Shown: positions 6,983 to 7,227 of the stretch, one piece after another | Layout: each line of letters starts with the position of its first letter | How positions within the stretch are numbered: the first letter of the stretch is position 1 | NCBI GenBank assembly: GCA_016781225.1 | Contig: JADDQT010000099.1 | Coordinates: 1 to 7,227, forward strand | DNA: 7,227 nucleotides | DNA from: Actinomycetota bacterium | GTDB lineage: Bacteria; Actinomycetota; Acidimicrobiia; Acidimicrobiales; GCA-2861595 | Direction of reading: 5' to 3' | The notes under the pieces: model-generated | Databases searched by the model: none | What the model was told of the DNA's origin: nothing | Seen by the model: only the letters and a program-made list of their open reading frames with translations | Program-made: the position numbers and the translations under genes

Positions 6983-7227
6983 ATGCCCGGCCGCCACCTT
7001 CCCACCGCCTCGTTCGGGCCCAACGACTGGCTCGTGGAGGAGATGTACGACCAGTACCGCCAGGACCCCTCCTCGGTGAGCGAGGGCTGGAGGGAGTTCT
7101 TCGCCGACTACAGAGCTGACAATGGGCAGGCGGCCCCGCCCTCGGCGCCGGAGGCGCCCCCATCGGATGCCGGGCAGAGAGCGCCGGCGCCAGAGGCGGC
7201 GGGACCGTCAAAGCTCTCCGCCGGCCA
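6983..7227 (+). CDS. kgd: Multifunctional 2-oxoglutarate dehydrogenase/decarboxylase, N-terminal fragment
   Basis: The first 81 codons of a gene that continues past the right edge. The opening FGPNDWLVEEMYDQYRQDP (residues 11-29) and the following GWREFFADY (35-43) match the N-terminal helical segment of 2-oxoglutarate dehydrogenase E1 proteins, especially the actinobacterial Kgd form, whose mycobacterial member has FGQNEWLVEEMY in the same place. This segment is known to help assemble the E1 homodimer with the E2 core. It is followed here by an Ala/Pro-rich linker (from about residue 50), as expected before the fused acyltransferase domain of actinobacterial Kgd. The enzyme acts in the TCA cycle, forming succinyl-CoA with lipoyl E2/E3 partners, and can also decarboxylate 2-oxoglutarate. 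The ATG at 6983 has GAGG four bases upstream. The fusion itself lies outside the window, so it is inferred. Confidence 0.9.
   Translation, partial: MPGRHLPTASFGPNDWLVEEMYDQYRQDPSSVSEGWREFFADYRADNGQAAPPSAPEAPPSDAGQRAPAPEAAGPSKLSAG

Overview
The window is GC-rich (about 70% by eye), with strongly G/C-ending codons, short intergenic gaps and several GTG starts. The right edge carries the first 81 codons of an actinobacterial-type 2-oxoglutarate dehydrogenase/decarboxylase (Kgd), whose N-terminus closely resembles the mycobacterial form. This points to a chromosomal segment of an actinomycetote. The class cannot be fixed from sequence alone; an acidimicrobial or related non-model lineage is a guess. 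No insertion sequence, phage gene, CRISPR array, tRNA or rRNA was seen.

Layout from left to right. (1) At 1-391, minus strand, lies the N-terminal part of an unrecognised acidic protein that runs off the left edge. (2) At 392-652 there is a divergent regulatory region with no convincing gene. (3) At about 653-1888, plus strand, lies a secreted M23 (LytM-type) cell-wall peptidase with a signal peptide, a Pro/Thr-rich spacer, a long charged helical region and a complete zinc site. (4) At 1928-6919, minus strand, lies a compact seven-gene run. In order of transcription it is: ettA (ABC-F ribosome factor), a small two-helix membrane protein, a small CxxC/HxxC putative zinc protein, queD, queC, queE, and a TIGR01777-type NAD(P)-binding epimerase-like protein. 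(5) At 6920-6982 there is a 63-base divergent promoter region. (6) At 6983-7227, plus strand, lies the start of kgd.

How the genes work together: QueD, QueC and QueE are three consecutive steps from dihydroneopterin triphosphate to 7-cyano-7-deazaguanine (preQ0). They convert it to 6-carboxytetrahydropterin, then 7-carboxy-7-deazaguanine (QueE), then preQ0 (QueC). The first pathway enzyme (GTP cyclohydrolase I, FolE) and every downstream user of preQ0 (QueF/Tgt/QueA for queuosine, Dpd proteins for DNA, or antibiotic genes) are absent from the window, so the fate of preQ0 is unknown. Every junction in the seven-gene run is a 4-base overlap or a gap of at most 36 bases, so co-transcription from ettA is plausible. 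That would place a translation-elongation factor together with a tRNA- or DNA-modification precursor pathway.

The least explained parts are the two small proteins between ettA and queD and the epimerase-like protein after queE. These are the best candidates for something undescribed, but no function can be read from them directly.
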